From contig JAIBAQ010000004.1 of NCBI GenBank assembly GCA_019695095.1, positions 1-64,000 on the forward strand: 64,000 nucleotides of DNA, read 5' to 3'. Made by a program: the position numbers and the translations under genes. The notes beneath the pieces were generated by a model. The model did not search any database. It had not been told where the DNA came from and worked only from the letters and a program-made list of their open reading frames with translations. Of this stretch, positions 8,852 to 18,602 are shown one piece after another (the first letter of the stretch is position 1; each line of letters opens with the position of its first letter). The DNA is from Candidatus Hydrogenedentota bacterium. GTDB lineage: Bacteria; Hydrogenedentota; Hydrogenedentia; Hydrogenedentales; SLHB01.

Positions 8852-9431
8852 CGAACTGGCAGTTGCCCAGACCGCTCGCTCAACCGGCTTTCTCATCCGA
8901 TTTGCCCGCTGCGCGATGCTTTTTCTAGTGAGCCTCGCGGTGACGGGTTGCGCAGATTCAATTCATGATCGTGCCGCGGCGGGGGACATCTCCGCCGTGG
9001 CACGTTTGTTGGAGCAGGACTCCGCGCTCCTAAGTGCCCGAAACGAACGCGGCAAGACGCCCTTGCACATGGCCGTCACCAGTGGAAGCACGCCGATGGT
9101 TCAATGGCTGCTTGAGCACGGGTCTGAGGTGAATGCCCAGGACTCAACTGGTCTCACGCCCCTGCATCTGGCGGCGTGGTGGACGGTGACGGAGCGAGCA
9201 AAAGTCCTGCTGGATTCTGGAGCGAATCTTGAGGCACGAGATGCCTTTGGTGATACGCCACTGCATATGGCGGCCATGCACGGGCGCAATGCAATGGTCC
9301 GGCTTCTGATCGATAGGGGGGCAGACGCATCGGTGCGGAACAAGGACGGGCGTACCCCGGCCGAGTTGGCGCGCACGAAGCGTCATGAATTCACGGCGCA
9401 ATATATCGAAGGCCGCATAGCCGTTCGATAG
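8838..9431 (+). CDS. Ankyrin-repeat lipoprotein
   Basis: This protein of about 197 residues has an arginine-rich start, a hydrophobic core and the lipobox-like AVTGC, followed by about four ankyrin repeats with the usual GxTPLHxA core (GKTPLHMAV, GLTPLHLAA, GDTPLHMAA, GRTPAELA). Ankyrin repeats mediate protein-protein contacts, so it is probably a periplasmic or outer-membrane adaptor. The start is uncertain. TTG 8838 has AGAAGG at good spacing and overlaps the binding-protein gene by 14 bp. ATG 8808 overlaps more and has no spaced ribosome site. ATG 8916 leaves too short a signal. The overlap suggests coupling to the transporter genes. Confidence 0.8.
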   Translation: MRRRSELAVAQTARSTGFLIRFARCAMLFLVSLAVTGCADSIHDRAAAGDISAVARLLEQDSALLSARNERGKTPLHMAVTSGSTPMVQWLLEHGSEVNAQDSTGLTPLHLAAWWTVTERAKVLLDSGANLEARDAFGDTPLHMAAMHGRNAMVRLLIDRGADASVRNKDGRTPAELARTKRHEFTAQYIEGRIAVR

Positions 9432-9460
9432 GCGACTGCCGTCATGCACGGAGTAACACG

Positions 9461-11239
9461 ATGAGAGCAGCATATTCTTGTTTTGTCCTTGTGGCGATAG
9501 TGGGGCTGTTGTCCGCCGCGGGCCACGCGCAGAATACCGTCACGGAGGCGGGGGAGCTTCGGGCTCGCATCGACCTGGTGACGTCTCGGATGCTCGAAGG
9601 CGGGGAGCCTCGCTTTACACCCGACTTCGTCCTGGCGGATGTGGAACTGCGCCCTGACTATCCACGGCGCTTTTCCAACTACAGCGGCGATCTGTCGGGA
9701 CGGGTCATCGGTGCCTTCTCCGAGGTGCCTTTGGAAAAGAGTAGCCCCTATGTGGATGGACTCGTCTCCGAAGCCCTCAAGCATCAAAAGACAGATGGAC
9801 GGTTCGGCGCGGAATCGCTACCGTTCGAACCCAGTGCCATTGGCAGTGAGCATATGGCGCTCTTGTGGGGCAACGGACGGCTGCTTGTCGGGTTCATGGA
9901 GTACTACGCACACAAATCCGATCCCTCCGTGTTGGTTGCATCTAAGCGATTGGGCGACTTCCTGCTGGCGGCCGTTGCCGCGTGTTCGAACGAGGAAGTG
10001 AAGAATCGTGTGCTCGGCCTTGGAGCCTCCGGGATGATCTGTTTCAGCCAGCTCAACGAAGGGCTGGTAATGCTGGCTAACACCACCGGCGACTCGCGCT
10101 ACCTGGACGCATGCAAAAGCATTCAGACATGGTTTCCCGCGGAACGCGGAAAACAACATTCGCACGGCTACCTCACGACACTGCGCGGCCTTGTCATGCA
10201 GTATGAGGCTTCGCGCGACTCGGCATTGCTTGAGACGGTGGAGAAGCTCTATGAATCACTTGTCACGTCACCGGAGTTGATGGTCTATGGCGGCGTTAAA
10301 GAATTCTTTGGCGACCCCAATTACGAATGCGATGAAGGTTGTTCGGAAGCCGACTTCCTGAGGCTTGGTCTTCAGCTTTGGCGGATTACCGGAAAGGCCG
10401 GCTACCTGAATCGCGCCGAACATATTCTCTACAACCAGTTCTACGCGAACCAGTACGCGACCGGAGATTTTGGACATCACTTCTACTCCGCCAAGGGAAT
10501 CACGCGAAAGGGCGGTCACGGCCGCGCGTGGTGGTGCTGCACGATGCATGGCATGCGCGCCTTCCGCGACGTGCTGGACGCCGTTGTCACGTGCGACTCG
10601 AATCGCGTTCGCGTCAACCTCATCGATTCCGTGCAATGGACGAATGACGAGTTCGGAATCACGACTACCGCAGACCGCTCCTCGAAAAACGGCGTCCTGC
10701 GCATACGCGTGGACAAGGCCCCTGAGAAGGGAGTGCCCATCTCCATACGCGTTCCGGACTGGATGCTCGGCGAATCCGTTGCTTCCGGCGGCCAACCCCT
10801 CAAGTCCGGCAAAGAAGACGGCTACTTGGTCCTGGATAAATCACTTCGCGCGGGGGAGACTGCAGAACTGAGTTTCGAATATAAACTGCAGTTCTTGATG
10901 CGCGATGGAACTGTCGCAGATGTCTCTCAACTTACGGCGGAACCCACCGAAGCGATGGTGCAATACGGGCCTTGGCTTTTGGGGATTGATGAGCACTTCA
11001 ATCCGCTCTTCTACAGCGAACCGATGAGCGACAATGTCGTGACAATTCCTGCAGCCCCCAGACTTGACGAGAGCCGCATCGGGTCCGCGCTTGCAGTCAA
11101 TGCCGCTCACCTGCAATGCAATTACGTGCACGGCGGCTACCCGGACGTGCAGCAAGTTACTTTGCGCCCTGTCTCGGAACGTACGCTGCACGCGCCACAG
11201 GAATTCATGACGTGGCTGCGGATCCGTGCGGAACGATAA
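9461..11239 (+). CDS. Secreted GH127-like glycosidase (DUF1680 type)
   Basis: The protein has 592 residues with a signal peptide ending near GHAQ. The body has the alternating helices of an (alpha/alpha)6 barrel, and the C-terminal part is beta-rich. Two regions support the beta-L-arabinofuranosidase-like family: YECDEGCSEADFLRLGL (about 288-304), equivalent to the family's Glu/Cys segment, and WWCCTMHG (about 358-365), equivalent to the Cys-Cys pair that helps bind zinc in characterised GH127 enzymes. If so, it removes terminal beta-linked L-arabinofuranose or a related sugar. The overall divergence is large, so the substrate is uncertain. Confidence 0.75.
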   Translation: MRAAYSCFVLVAIVGLLSAAGHAQNTVTEAGELRARIDLVTSRMLEGGEPRFTPDFVLADVELRPDYPRRFSNYSGDLSGRVIGAFSEVPLEKSSPYVDGLVSEALKHQKTDGRFGAESLPFEPSAIGSEHMALLWGNGRLLVGFMEYYAHKSDPSVLVASKRLGDFLLAAVAACSNEEVKNRVLGLGASGMICFSQLNEGLVMLANTTGDSRYLDACKSIQTWFPAERGKQHSHGYLTTLRGLVMQYEASRDSALLETVEKLYESLVTSPELMVYGGVKEFFGDPNYECDEGCSEADFLRLGLQLWRITGKAGYLNRAEHILYNQFYANQYATGDFGHHFYSAKGITRKGGHGRAWWCCTMHGMRAFRDVLDAVVTCDSNRVRVNLIDSVQWTNDEFGITTTADRSSKNGVLRIRVDKAPEKGVPISIRVPDWMLGESVASGGQPLKSGKEDGYLVLDKSLRAGETAELSFEYKLQFLMRDGTVADVSQLTAEPTEAMVQYGPWLLGIDEHFNPLFYSEPMSDNVVTIPAAPRLDESRIGSALAVNAAHLQCNYVHGGYPDVQQVTLRPVSERTLHAPQEFMTWLRIRAER

Positions 11240-11269
11240 CTTCCAGCATTTCCCAGGAAAGCGCCAAGC

Positions 11270-12181
11270 GTGTCAAAGTCGAAAACAGGCAGCCGGATTC
11301 AACTGCTACTTGCCGTAGTGATTTGGAGTACGGCCGAGGTTGTCACGCGCACGATCGTCGGCAAGATTACCCCGGTTCAGCTTTCCTGTCTGCGCTTCGG
11401 AGTAGGCGCGATCCCGTTGCTCCTCATCTTGCCATTCGACTTGCGCGGCAAGGGCCTGCGCCTTACCCCGCGCATACTCTTGCACGTAGCTTGGGTAGCG
11501 CCAATCGGTGTGGTTCTTGCCAATATCACCTATCAGTACAGCCTCGTATACGCAGGAGCCAGTGTCGTGGCGACTGCCTTCGGCACCAGCCCTCTGCTCA
11601 CCATGTTCTTCTCCACGCTGGTCATGCGCGAACCGATGCGAATCCGGCGCGTAGCGGGAGTCGTCCTGGGTTTTGCAGGCATCGCCGTCCTGGCGATGAG
11701 CGATGAGTCTCCAACGTATTCATTCTGGGGCATGACCTTTGCCCTCATTAGCGCGCTGTCAATTGCCATTTTTACCGTTGGCGTCAAGCAAGTTGCCGGA
11801 CCGTATTCCGGTCTGCCCGTAACCGCCCTCTGTGCGGGTTGTGGCGCCCTCTATTTCATCCCGATGGTGGTGTGGGAAGGACGTTGGGAGACCGTCGCTT
11901 CACTCGGGAGCATCTGGCCTCAGTTGGCCTATCTTTCCATTGTGGTCACCGGTCTCGCGTATCTCCTGTATTTCCGTGGCCTTGAAGGTGTCGACGCTAC
12001 GCAAGCCGCAAGCAGCCTGTTCCTGAAACCTCCATTGGCCACGGCCCTTGCGGCATGGGTCCTTGGCGAGCCGGTGACGTGGAAGCTGGGCGTTGCGCTG
12101 GTAGCCGTACTTGGCGGTCTCTATCTCGTCATTGTCGCCGGCGCATCGCCGGTCGCGGCTGAAAGCGGGGCAAGTCCCTGA
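11270..12181 (+). CDS. EamA/DMT-family transporter
   Basis: This 303-residue protein has about ten transmembrane helices in two EamA halves (about 8-140 and 155-290), the classic drug/metabolite transporter layout. The GTG start at 11270 follows an AGGAAAG site. Motifs include [16 protein letters not shown] in the first half and a C-terminal [21 protein letters not shown], the repeated E-P-hydrophobic pattern of the family. Members export or import metabolites such as amino acids or nucleosides. Nothing here fixes the substrate. It lies 30 bp downstream of the GH127-like gene and could be cotranscribed with it. Confidence 0.88.
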
Positions 12182-12290
12182 CAAGAGTTGCTATACTTCT
12201 TCCCACACCCAAACGGGGTCGTGAGAGTGGCGCTCGTCAAGCGCGGGCGTCTCAAAACAGCACCCTTTCAGGAGTTGTTATCATTACGAT

Positions 12291-12743
12291 ATGAGTGCAG
12301 CGTTGGTTGAGATTTTCACAGACGGAGGATGTCGTCCCAATCCGGGCGTGGGCGGATGGGCCGCCATCCTTCAGTACGGCGAAAAAATACGCGAGCTATC
12401 CGGTGGAGAGTCCAATACCACGAACAACCGTATGGAACTCACCGCGGCGGTGCGCGCGCTTGAAGCACTGAAACGGCCGTGCCGCGTCGTCCTCCACACC
12501 GATTCCGAGTACGTGAAACGCGGCATTACCGAATGGATGCCCCAATGGAAGCGAAGCGGCTGGAAGCGCCGCGAAGGCGAATTGAAGAACAAAGACCTGT
12601 GGCAGAAACTGGATAGCCTGACGCAGAGTCATACGATAGACTGGAGATGGGTGAAAGGACATGCCGGGCACCCCATGAACGAACGCTGTGATGAACTGGC
12701 AACTCTGGAAATCGAGAAGCGCGCCCCGGCATATGGCGATTGA
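12291..12743 (+). CDS. rnhA: Ribonuclease HI
   Basis: This 150-residue RNase H cleaves the RNA strand of RNA-DNA hybrids, removing primers and R-loops. The four catalytic acids are in place: D11 (FTDGG), E49 (RMELTA), D71 (HTDSEYV) and D134 (NERCDELA). The catalytic-loop His is in [10 protein letters not shown], and the basic handle region ([15 protein letters not shown]) of the proteobacterial-type enzyme is present. The length matches E. coli RnhA closely. The hybrid kinase starts 18 bp downstream on the same strand, so the two may share a transcript. Confidence 0.97.
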   Translation: MSAALVEIFTDGGCRPNPGVGGWAAILQYGEKIRELSGGESNTTNNRMELTAAVRALEALKRPCRVVLHTDSEYVKRGITEWMPQWKRSGWKRREGELKNKDLWQKLDSLTQSHTIDWRWVKGHAGHPMNERCDELATLEIEKRAPAYGD

Positions 12744-12761
12744 GAAAGGACGTTCACGCAA

Positions 12762-15545
12762 ATGAGTGCAACTCGCCAGCGTCTGCGCTTGCCGCTGTAC
12801 ATGATTCCCATCGTATTGGGTCTGTGCGGCGTGCGGTTTGCGCGCGAGGTCAGCGCCCCGGAAATCCGTTTCACTGTCATCCTGATTTCCGTTGCAGGCC
12901 CATCCTTCGCTCTGGGCATCCTCCTAAACCGCGGCCGGCAGGCGGGATATCAACGGTTTGTACTCGTTACTGGCGTCATTATGTTGTTCGTCGGCGCTAT
13001 GGTCACCGTGGCAAATCTCTCCAATACGGTCACCGGTACGAGCCCCGTACCCGAGAACATCGAGGAGTTGTCCCGATGGATCGGCTTGGTCAGCCTCGTG
13101 GTTGGCCTGGCCGCCATTCTCTTCATCATTGCCCGCAGAGAACAACAGATTGAGGAAATGGGTGAACGCTTTGCGCATTTGGCGGAGCACTTGAACGAAG
13201 GGTTCATTCTCACCGGCGCAGACGGAACGATCACCCTCGCCAACAACGCCCTCCTCGAGATCATGGGATTGAAGCGCGAGGACATCGTAGGCAAGAACAG
13301 CCAGGCATTGGCGGAAGAGTTGGATCTGAAACCGATGCTTACGCCTTTCTCGGGACGTTCCAAAGGCGGGGCATCCGAATACGGTGTGACTTGGCGCGTC
13401 AACGGTGAAGAACGTCAGCTCTGGTTCAATGCCACGTCTCTCTTCAACTGGCGGGGCAATTTTGCGGGAGCACTGGCCACCGTCCGCGACGTAACCGAAC
13501 AGCATCGTCTCTCGAAGCGCCTCGAACGCTATGCGGAAGAGCTGCAACGCGTTGTGGACGAACGCACGCACCGCCTGCAGCAGAGCGAGCAGCGCTACCG
13601 CGAACTGCTTGTTCACATGAACGAAGGCTTCGTTACGGTCGACGCCTCATACAGGGTGCGGTTCGCAAACGCCCGCATGTGCGAAATGCTCCTGGTCGAT
13701 CCCGAAGATATCATCGGCCACGATATGTTCGACTTCGTGGAAGCCGCAAGCAAGGGAAGGCTGCTGGAATTGTTCGAGGTGGCACGTTCCTCATATGCCG
13801 ATCGCATGCAGCAGGACTTAAGTCTCATTCGAACGGGGGGGGCGAGCGTCCAGGTTATGGCAGCTATTTCGCCCATCGAAGAGTCCCCGGGCCAGGAAGC
13901 CCGGTTCTCGCTCGTGATGACCGACGTAACCGACCTGATGCGCATGCAAAGCGAACTGGAACAACGCGCGCACGAGTTGGAAGAAGCCAACGTCGAATTG
14001 CGTATGTTGGACCGCGCCAAAGACAGTTTCCTCGCGAGCGTTTCGCACGAATTGAGGACTCCCTTGAGCACGGTGCGCGGCTATGCGGAAATGCTCGAGT
14101 CCGGAAACCTGGGCACATTGGCCTCCGCACAGCAAGGCGCGCTGCGCGTATTAATGCGCAACGTGGAGCGGTTGGGAACCCTCATCGACGAGATGATCGA
14201 GTTCAGCCGCATGGAAGTGCGTGGAGTCCGCCTGCATCACACGATCTTCTCAATGGGACAGTTGCTTCGTGAATGCGCGGCCTCGATCAAGCCTCAAGCT
14301 TTGGCCCGCGAATTGGAGGTGTCGGCGGAAGGTCCGCAAGAAGATGTACTGATGTGGGGCGACCGAAAGCGCATCGCGCAGGTCCTCGCCATCTTCCTCT
14401 CGAACGCAGTCAAATTCTCGTCGAAAGGCAACACAATCACGATCACGGGCACGTTGCGCGAAGACGGAGTAGTCGCGCTGGCCGTTGCCGACACGGGTAT
14501 CGGCATTCCTCTCAATCTGCACAAGCGGGTCTTCGACAAGTTCTTTCAGGCCGACAACACTCTCGCCCGCAAATACGAGGGGGCCGGCATAGGCCTTTCC
14601 ATCGCCAAGAGCATTTCGGAAGCCCATGGAGGGACCATCGAACTCGTAAGCGAACCCAACAAGGGGAGCATCTTCACGTTGGTTCTGCCTGGATGTGCAT
14701 TCGATCACGCCAGCGTGCCCTTCACCGAACCCACGGGACCCAAACTCAACGTTCTGTGCGTAGCCAGCGACCGTGTATATGCGCAGGCGCTCGCCGATGT
14801 CCTGGGGAGGGATGGATACGATGTTCACACCACCGTCAAGGGACATGAAGCCATTCGCGAGTGGAAGGAACGGAAATACGATCTCCTGGTTGTTGATGAG
14901 ATCATGGAAGACCTGAGCGGAGCCGCTATGCTGAGCCGCGTAACCCAGGATTGGTCGGAGCTGGATTGCACGGTCCTGCTGCTGGTTGGTGAGGAGGGGC
15001 TTCGCCGCGAAGACAGTCACCATGTGCCTGTGGCCGTCCCTGTTCTTGCGAAACCTTTTGCACCGGCACGTCTGCTCGCCATGATTAAACATGTTTTGGG
15101 ACAGTCCGAACTCTCGGATGACACGGCTGACCTCGCCTGGCGCAACTCGACACATGCCGACAAAGGCATGGTGTTGGCGATTAGTCATGATGGGGATTTG
15201 CTTGATTGGCTCTCCACGGCGTTGTCGCGGCGCAAGTTCGTCTGCGTGGGCGTGACCGATCTCGATCGTGCGCGTGATCGTCTCAAGGAGCGTCTGCCGG
15301 ATTTGATTCTCGCCGATTTGGACGGTACCGATGGATCGGAAGGATCGTTCCTTGGAATGGTTCGCCAGCTTGGCCGTGACTGCGGAGCTAAGGTTTGTGT
15401 CATGACCGGTTTGCCCTCGGAGTATTCAGGTCTTGACGTCGAGGATGAGCTTCCGCTTCTGCAAAAGCCATTCAGTGTCAAGGAACTCAGCGAGGTAGTG
15501 GGAGCCGCAATGGTTGGCTCTGTGCGATCAAGCATGATAAAGTGA
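12762..15545 (+). CDS. Hybrid sensor histidine kinase: 4TM-PAS-PAS-HisKA-HATPase-REC-REC
   Basis: The protein has 927 residues. Four transmembrane helices lie in about 13-125 and form a membrane sensor with little periplasmic loop. Two PAS domains follow (about 135-250 and 275-395), each opening with HxNEGF. The dimerisation helix has SVSHELRTPLS with the phospho-acceptor at H429. N-, G1- and G2-box elements are visible (LSNAVKFS, DTGIGIP, GAGIGLSIA). Two receiver domains follow, with candidate phospho-Asp in LLVVDEIM and LILADLDG; the first has a weak acidic pocket. There is no DNA-binding output domain, and no partner regulator or phosphotransfer gene lies beside it, so the target is elsewhere. 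Confidence 0.92.
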   Translation: MSATRQRLRLPLYMIPIVLGLCGVRFAREVSAPEIRFTVILISVAGPSFALGILLNRGRQAGYQRFVLVTGVIMLFVGAMVTVANLSNTVTGTSPVPENIEELSRWIGLVSLVVGLAAILFIIARREQQIEEMGERFAHLAEHLNEGFILTGADGTITLANNALLEIMGLKREDIVGKNSQALAEELDLKPMLTPFSGRSKGGASEYGVTWRVNGEERQLWFNATSLFNWRGNFAGALATVRDVTEQHRLSKRLERYAEELQRVVDERTHRLQQSEQRYRELLVHMNEGFVTVDASYRVRFANARMCEMLLVDPEDIIGHDMFDFVEAASKGRLLELFEVARSSYADRMQQDLSLIRTGGASVQVMAAISPIEESPGQEARFSLVMTDVTDLMRMQSELEQRAHELEEANVELRMLDRAKDSFLASVSHELRTPLSTVRGYAEMLESGNLGTLASAQQGALRVLMRNVERLGTLIDEMIEFSRMEVRGVRLHHTIFSMGQLLRECAASIKPQALARELEVSAEGPQEDVLMWGDRKRIAQVLAIFLSNAVKFSSKGNTITITGTLREDGVVALAVADTGIGIPLNLHKRVFDKFFQADNTLARKYEGAGIGLSIAKSISEAHGGTIELVSEPNKGSIFTLVLPGCAFDHASVPFTEPTGPKLNVLCVASDRVYAQALADVLGRDGYDVHTTVKGHEAIREWKERKYDLLVVDEIMEDLSGAAMLSRVTQDWSELDCTVLLLVGEEGLRREDSHHVPVAVPVLAKPFAPARLLAMIKHVLGQSELSDDTADLAWRNSTHADKGMVLAISHDGDLLDWLSTALSRRKFVCVGVTDLDRARDRLKERLPDLILADLDGTDGSEGSFLGMVRQLGRDCGAKVCVMTGLPSEYSGLDVEDELPLLQKPFSVKELSEVVGAAMVGSVRSSMIK

Positions 15546-15586
15546 GGCAGGGATGCCGTACGGCTTGAAGAAGGGAGTCTAAAGAC

Positions 15587-16759
15587 GTGAGAGAGTACGC
15601 AAAACGGCTGTCTTGGGTTTTCATACTTGCACTGACGATAGGTGTCGCGGGCGCTTGGAGCGCGGAAGACGCGCTTCCTTGCACGAATTACATCATGATG
15701 GTCGCGGACACCGGTCTCGTTGTCGACGAATACAATGCGGACGAGCCCCATGCCCCCGCCAGCATGGTCAAGCTTATGCTCATGCTGCTCGTCACGGAGG
15801 GTCTTGAGTCCAACAAATGGACGCTGGAGACCCCGATTAAGATCAGCACCGATGCCGCCAACGTGGGCGGTACTCAGGTCGAGTTGCGCCCCAATGAAAC
15901 GTGGTCCCTCGATCAATTGATGACTGCCGTTGCTGTCGCTTCGGCGAACAACGCGGCCACAGCCGTAGCGGAGGGGCTCTGGGGCAGCATCGACAAATAC
16001 CTTGAGGCGGCCAACGCGCGCGCCAAAGAGCTGGGAATGAACTCCACGGAATACCACTCGGTGCACGGGCTGCCTCCAGATAAGGGTCAATTATCCGACT
16101 TGACCACCGCCCGCGATATGGCCCACTTGGCGGAGGCATGCATTACGAAGGCCCAGATTATGACTTGGGTTGGCGTAAAGGAATTCTCGTTGCGCCCCGA
16201 AGAAGCGCCGAAACCCAATACAAACAAGCTCCTATTCAGTCTGGAAGGTTGCGATGGATTGAAAACGGGCTACACGCGCGCTGCCGGCTTTTGTCTGACG
16301 GCCACGGCGGTGCGAAATGGAGTCCGCTTGATCACCGTCGTCATGGGATGCCCCGTTTTGAGTCAGCGCTTCGAAGTGGCTCGCGTTCTCCTCGACCAGG
16401 GTTTTTCCACGGTTCGCCGGGAACGCATCATTGCCAAGGGCGACCTCATTGAGCCGGCCGTTCCCGTGGGCAACGCCAAAATCGATAGCCTCCAGCTTGC
16501 GGCAGGCGAAGACGTTTGGGTCATTGCCAAGGAAACCGACCTGAAGCAGGTCAAATTGGTTGCGGAGCATCCCGAGCGATTGGTAGCGCCGCTGGATGCC
16601 GGGGCGGTTGCAGGCACGGTTAAGGTAGAACTGGCCGGCAAACCGATTGGCGAATCGCCGCTGCTTGTTCCAAGCACGGTCGAAGAACCCGGTTGGCGTT
16701 GGAAGCTCACGCACAGCGTCTTGGGCAGGTCGCGTCAGACTCAACAACAGGGCGGATAA
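15587..16759 (+). CDS. D-alanyl-D-alanine carboxypeptidase (peptidase S11, DacA-like)
   Basis: This 390-residue penicillin-binding protein of low molecular mass trims the terminal D-Ala from peptidoglycan stem peptides. A signal peptide ends near WSAED. All three active-site motifs are present: S-x-x-K in ASMVKL (Ser 59, Lys 62), S-x-N in ASANNAA, and KTG in GLKTGYT. The C-terminal third (about 275-375) is beta-rich, like the stem domain of PBP5. The end (SVLGRSRQTQQQ) is basic and could be an amphipathic membrane tether, but it is short. The GTG start at 15587 lies 41 bp after the kinase gene; a GAAGGGAG site precedes it. Confidence 0.93.
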   Translation: MREYAKRLSWVFILALTIGVAGAWSAEDALPCTNYIMMVADTGLVVDEYNADEPHAPASMVKLMLMLLVTEGLESNKWTLETPIKISTDAANVGGTQVELRPNETWSLDQLMTAVAVASANNAATAVAEGLWGSIDKYLEAANARAKELGMNSTEYHSVHGLPPDKGQLSDLTTARDMAHLAEACITKAQIMTWVGVKEFSLRPEEAPKPNTNKLLFSLEGCDGLKTGYTRAAGFCLTATAVRNGVRLITVVMGCPVLSQRFEVARVLLDQGFSTVRRERIIAKGDLIEPAVPVGNAKIDSLQLAAGEDVWVIAKETDLKQVKLVAEHPERLVAPLDAGAVAGTVKVELAGKPIGESPLLVPSTVEEPGWRWKLTHSVLGRSRQTQQQGG

Positions 16760-16786
16760 AAGACGCGCCTCAAGCAAGGCCCGGAA

Positions 16787-17446
16787 CTACGATGAATACT
16801 CCGGAGCGGCTGCCTTTAGCGAATCGATGGCTTCGAGCCGAGAGGGGTGCTTGTACACGTACGAGCCCGCCACCAAAACGTTCGCTCCCGCTTGAATGAC
16901 GACCGGCGCCGTGGTTTGGTCAATACCGCCGTCCACCTGTACGTCCCGTTCGCCCATCATGGCGCGGACGTATTGAATCTTGCGCACCATCTCCGGGATG
17001 AACTTCTGCCCGCCAAATCCAGGATTCACGGTCATGATGAGAACCATGTCGAGATTCTCGGCGAGGAACTCGATTTCTTCTTGGGACGTTCCCGGATTCA
17101 GCGCGATACCGGCCTTGCAGCCGCAGTCTTTGATCTTGTTGATGATTCGATGAGGATGATTCACCGCTTCAACGTGAAACGAGATGATATCCGCGCCTGC
17201 ATTGGCAAAGTCTTCAATGTACGCGGCAGGGTCTGTGATCATCAAGTGGACATCCAAGGGCACCGAGCAGTGTTCGCGCAAGCAGGCGACCACCGGCGGC
17301 CCAATCGTGATGTTTGGCGTGAAATGGCCATCCATCACGTCCACGTGAATCCAGTCAGCGCCGGCTTCAATCACGGACCGGATTTCATCACCCAGCTTGC
17401 TGAAATCGCTTGAGAGTATCGATGGCGCTATGCGTACGGGGGGCAC
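16787..17446 (-). CDS. rpe: Ribulose-phosphate 3-epimerase
   Basis: This TIM-barrel enzyme of about 219 residues interconverts ribulose-5-phosphate and xylulose-5-phosphate in the pentose phosphate pathway. Family motifs are clear: RIAPSILSSDFSKLG at the N-terminus, HVDVMDGHFTPN with the metal-binding His and Asp, MTVNPGFGGQKF for phosphate binding, and VDGGID. The GTG at 17446 lies one base after the stop of the PASTA gene and has GGAGGA ten bases upstream. An in-frame ATG at 17476 would add ten non-conserved residues and overlap the upstream gene. It is the last gene of the ybaB-fmt-rsmB-PASTA-rpe operon. Confidence 0.95.
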   Translation of the reverse strand: MPPVRIAPSILSSDFSKLGDEIRSVIEAGADWIHVDVMDGHFTPNITIGPPVVACLREHCSVPLDVHLMITDPAAYIEDFANAGADIISFHVEAVNHPHRIINKIKDCGCKAGIALNPGTSQEEIEFLAENLDMVLIMTVNPGFGGQKFIPEMVRKIQYVRAMMGERDVQVDGGIDQTTAPVVIQAGANVLVAGSYVYKHPSRLEAIDSLKAAAPEYSS

Positions 17447-17447
17447 T

Positions 17448-18602
17448 TCAGGTATTTCCTCCGGAGGTATCTTCAAAATCCACTATCTCTGGCTCTGCGT
17501 CGCCCACATAATGATACGAGCGCGCCTTGACTCCATCCAAGAATACTTCGACCATGATTTCATCACGGAAACGAATCTTCTGATTCACTTTGCTTCCGGG
17601 ATCGAGGACCGGAGGCTTCCCGTCGACGTACTGCGCTTGCGGCGGGAAAATAGTCTGCCGTGCGCCATCTTTCGTAATGACGTCGATCCGGACTTCGCGC
17701 TGCATCCACGATTGCGGCACCGTGTACGATACCGTAACGTCACGCCATGCTCCCTCGATGGGGGTATCGCTGCGAATATCGAAGTAAACCCGTGTGCCGG
17801 GCGTAATGAGTGTTCCCGTGCCAGGCCTCTGATCGATTACGACATTCGCGGGGGCGTCGGGCCGATCGACTTGCACCGGAATCGCTTCGACCCCCAGCGG
17901 TTTCAGCGTCTTGATGGCATCCTGGCTCGTCATGCCGATGAGATTGGGCATGTAGAGCTGTTGCCCTTGGCCGGGGCCGCTGCTGACCAGCAAGTTGATC
18001 TTGCTGTTCTCGGGGACAGGTTGCCCGGGTGGGGGGTCCTGCGAAATCACCGTATTGGCGGGCGCTTGATCCGCTACACGCGAAATCTGGCCCTGCTGAT
18101 ACTGCGAACGGTCCAATTCGGCAATGGCCTCTTGAAGCGTCTTACCATGCAGGTCCGGTGCCGAAGCGAACTCCGTTCGGCTGACAGTGGGATAGACCTT
18201 TCTTCCCGAGCGAACGACCTTGCCCGCCGCGGGTGTCTGGTACATGACATAGTCCGGCTGCCACTTGTCGCTCGCACGCGCAGTCTGTGTACCCATCTCC
18301 AGACCGTTGGCGGTCAGTACCCGGGCCGCTTCCTGGACCGGCATGTTCGTGATGTCAGGGACGGTCACGCAGTTTGCGCCTTGAACCGCCTCGCTGAACA
18401 CGTAGTATCCCGATCCCGCCATGATTCCGATAAAGAACAAACCGGCAAAGAACCAACGCAAACACCACCAGACGAAGCCAAGACCGAACAGCGACGAGCT
18501 CAAGACGCCTTGCGCAACCGCATCAAGAAGAATCCGTCCATATTGCCGGCGTGGGGGAGGGTTCGATATGTTCCGGGACTTATTTTCCAAGGGTTGAGCC
18601 AT
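17448..18602 (-). CDS. Membrane-anchored PASTA-repeat protein without a kinase domain
   Basis: The protein has up to 384 residues: a short basic cytoplasmic start, one long hydrophobic helix (about 36-70), then three or more PASTA-like repeats. Each repeat has a P-(D/N)-(L/I) opening and an SQDPPPGQPVPENSKINLLVS-like close (for example VPDITNMPVQEA, APDLHGKTLQEA, MPNLIGMTSQDA). A beta-rich C-terminal domain covers about 285-380. PASTA repeats bind muropeptides or the cell wall. In Firmicutes they sit on PknB/PrkC-type kinases encoded beside rsmB and rpe, but here no kinase domain exists. ATG 18602 overlaps rsmB by 103 bp; a TTG at 18503 overlapping the rsmB stop by 4 bp (TTGA) is the alternative start. 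Confidence 0.85.
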   Translation of the reverse strand: MAQPLENKSRNISNPPPRRQYGRILLDAVAQGVLSSSLFGLGFVWWCLRWFFAGLFFIGIMAGSGYYVFSEAVQGANCVTVPDITNMPVQEAARVLTANGLEMGTQTARASDKWQPDYVMYQTPAAGKVVRSGRKVYPTVSRTEFASAPDLHGKTLQEAIAELDRSQYQQGQISRVADQAPANTVISQDPPPGQPVPENSKINLLVSSGPGQGQQLYMPNLIGMTSQDAIKTLKPLGVEAIPVQVDRPDAPANVVIDQRPGTGTLITPGTRVYFDIRSDTPIEGAWRDVTVSYTVPQSWMQREVRIDVITKDGARQTIFPPQAQYVDGKPPVLDPGSKVNQKIRFRDEIMVEVFLDGVKARSYHYVGDAEPEIVDFEDTSGGNT

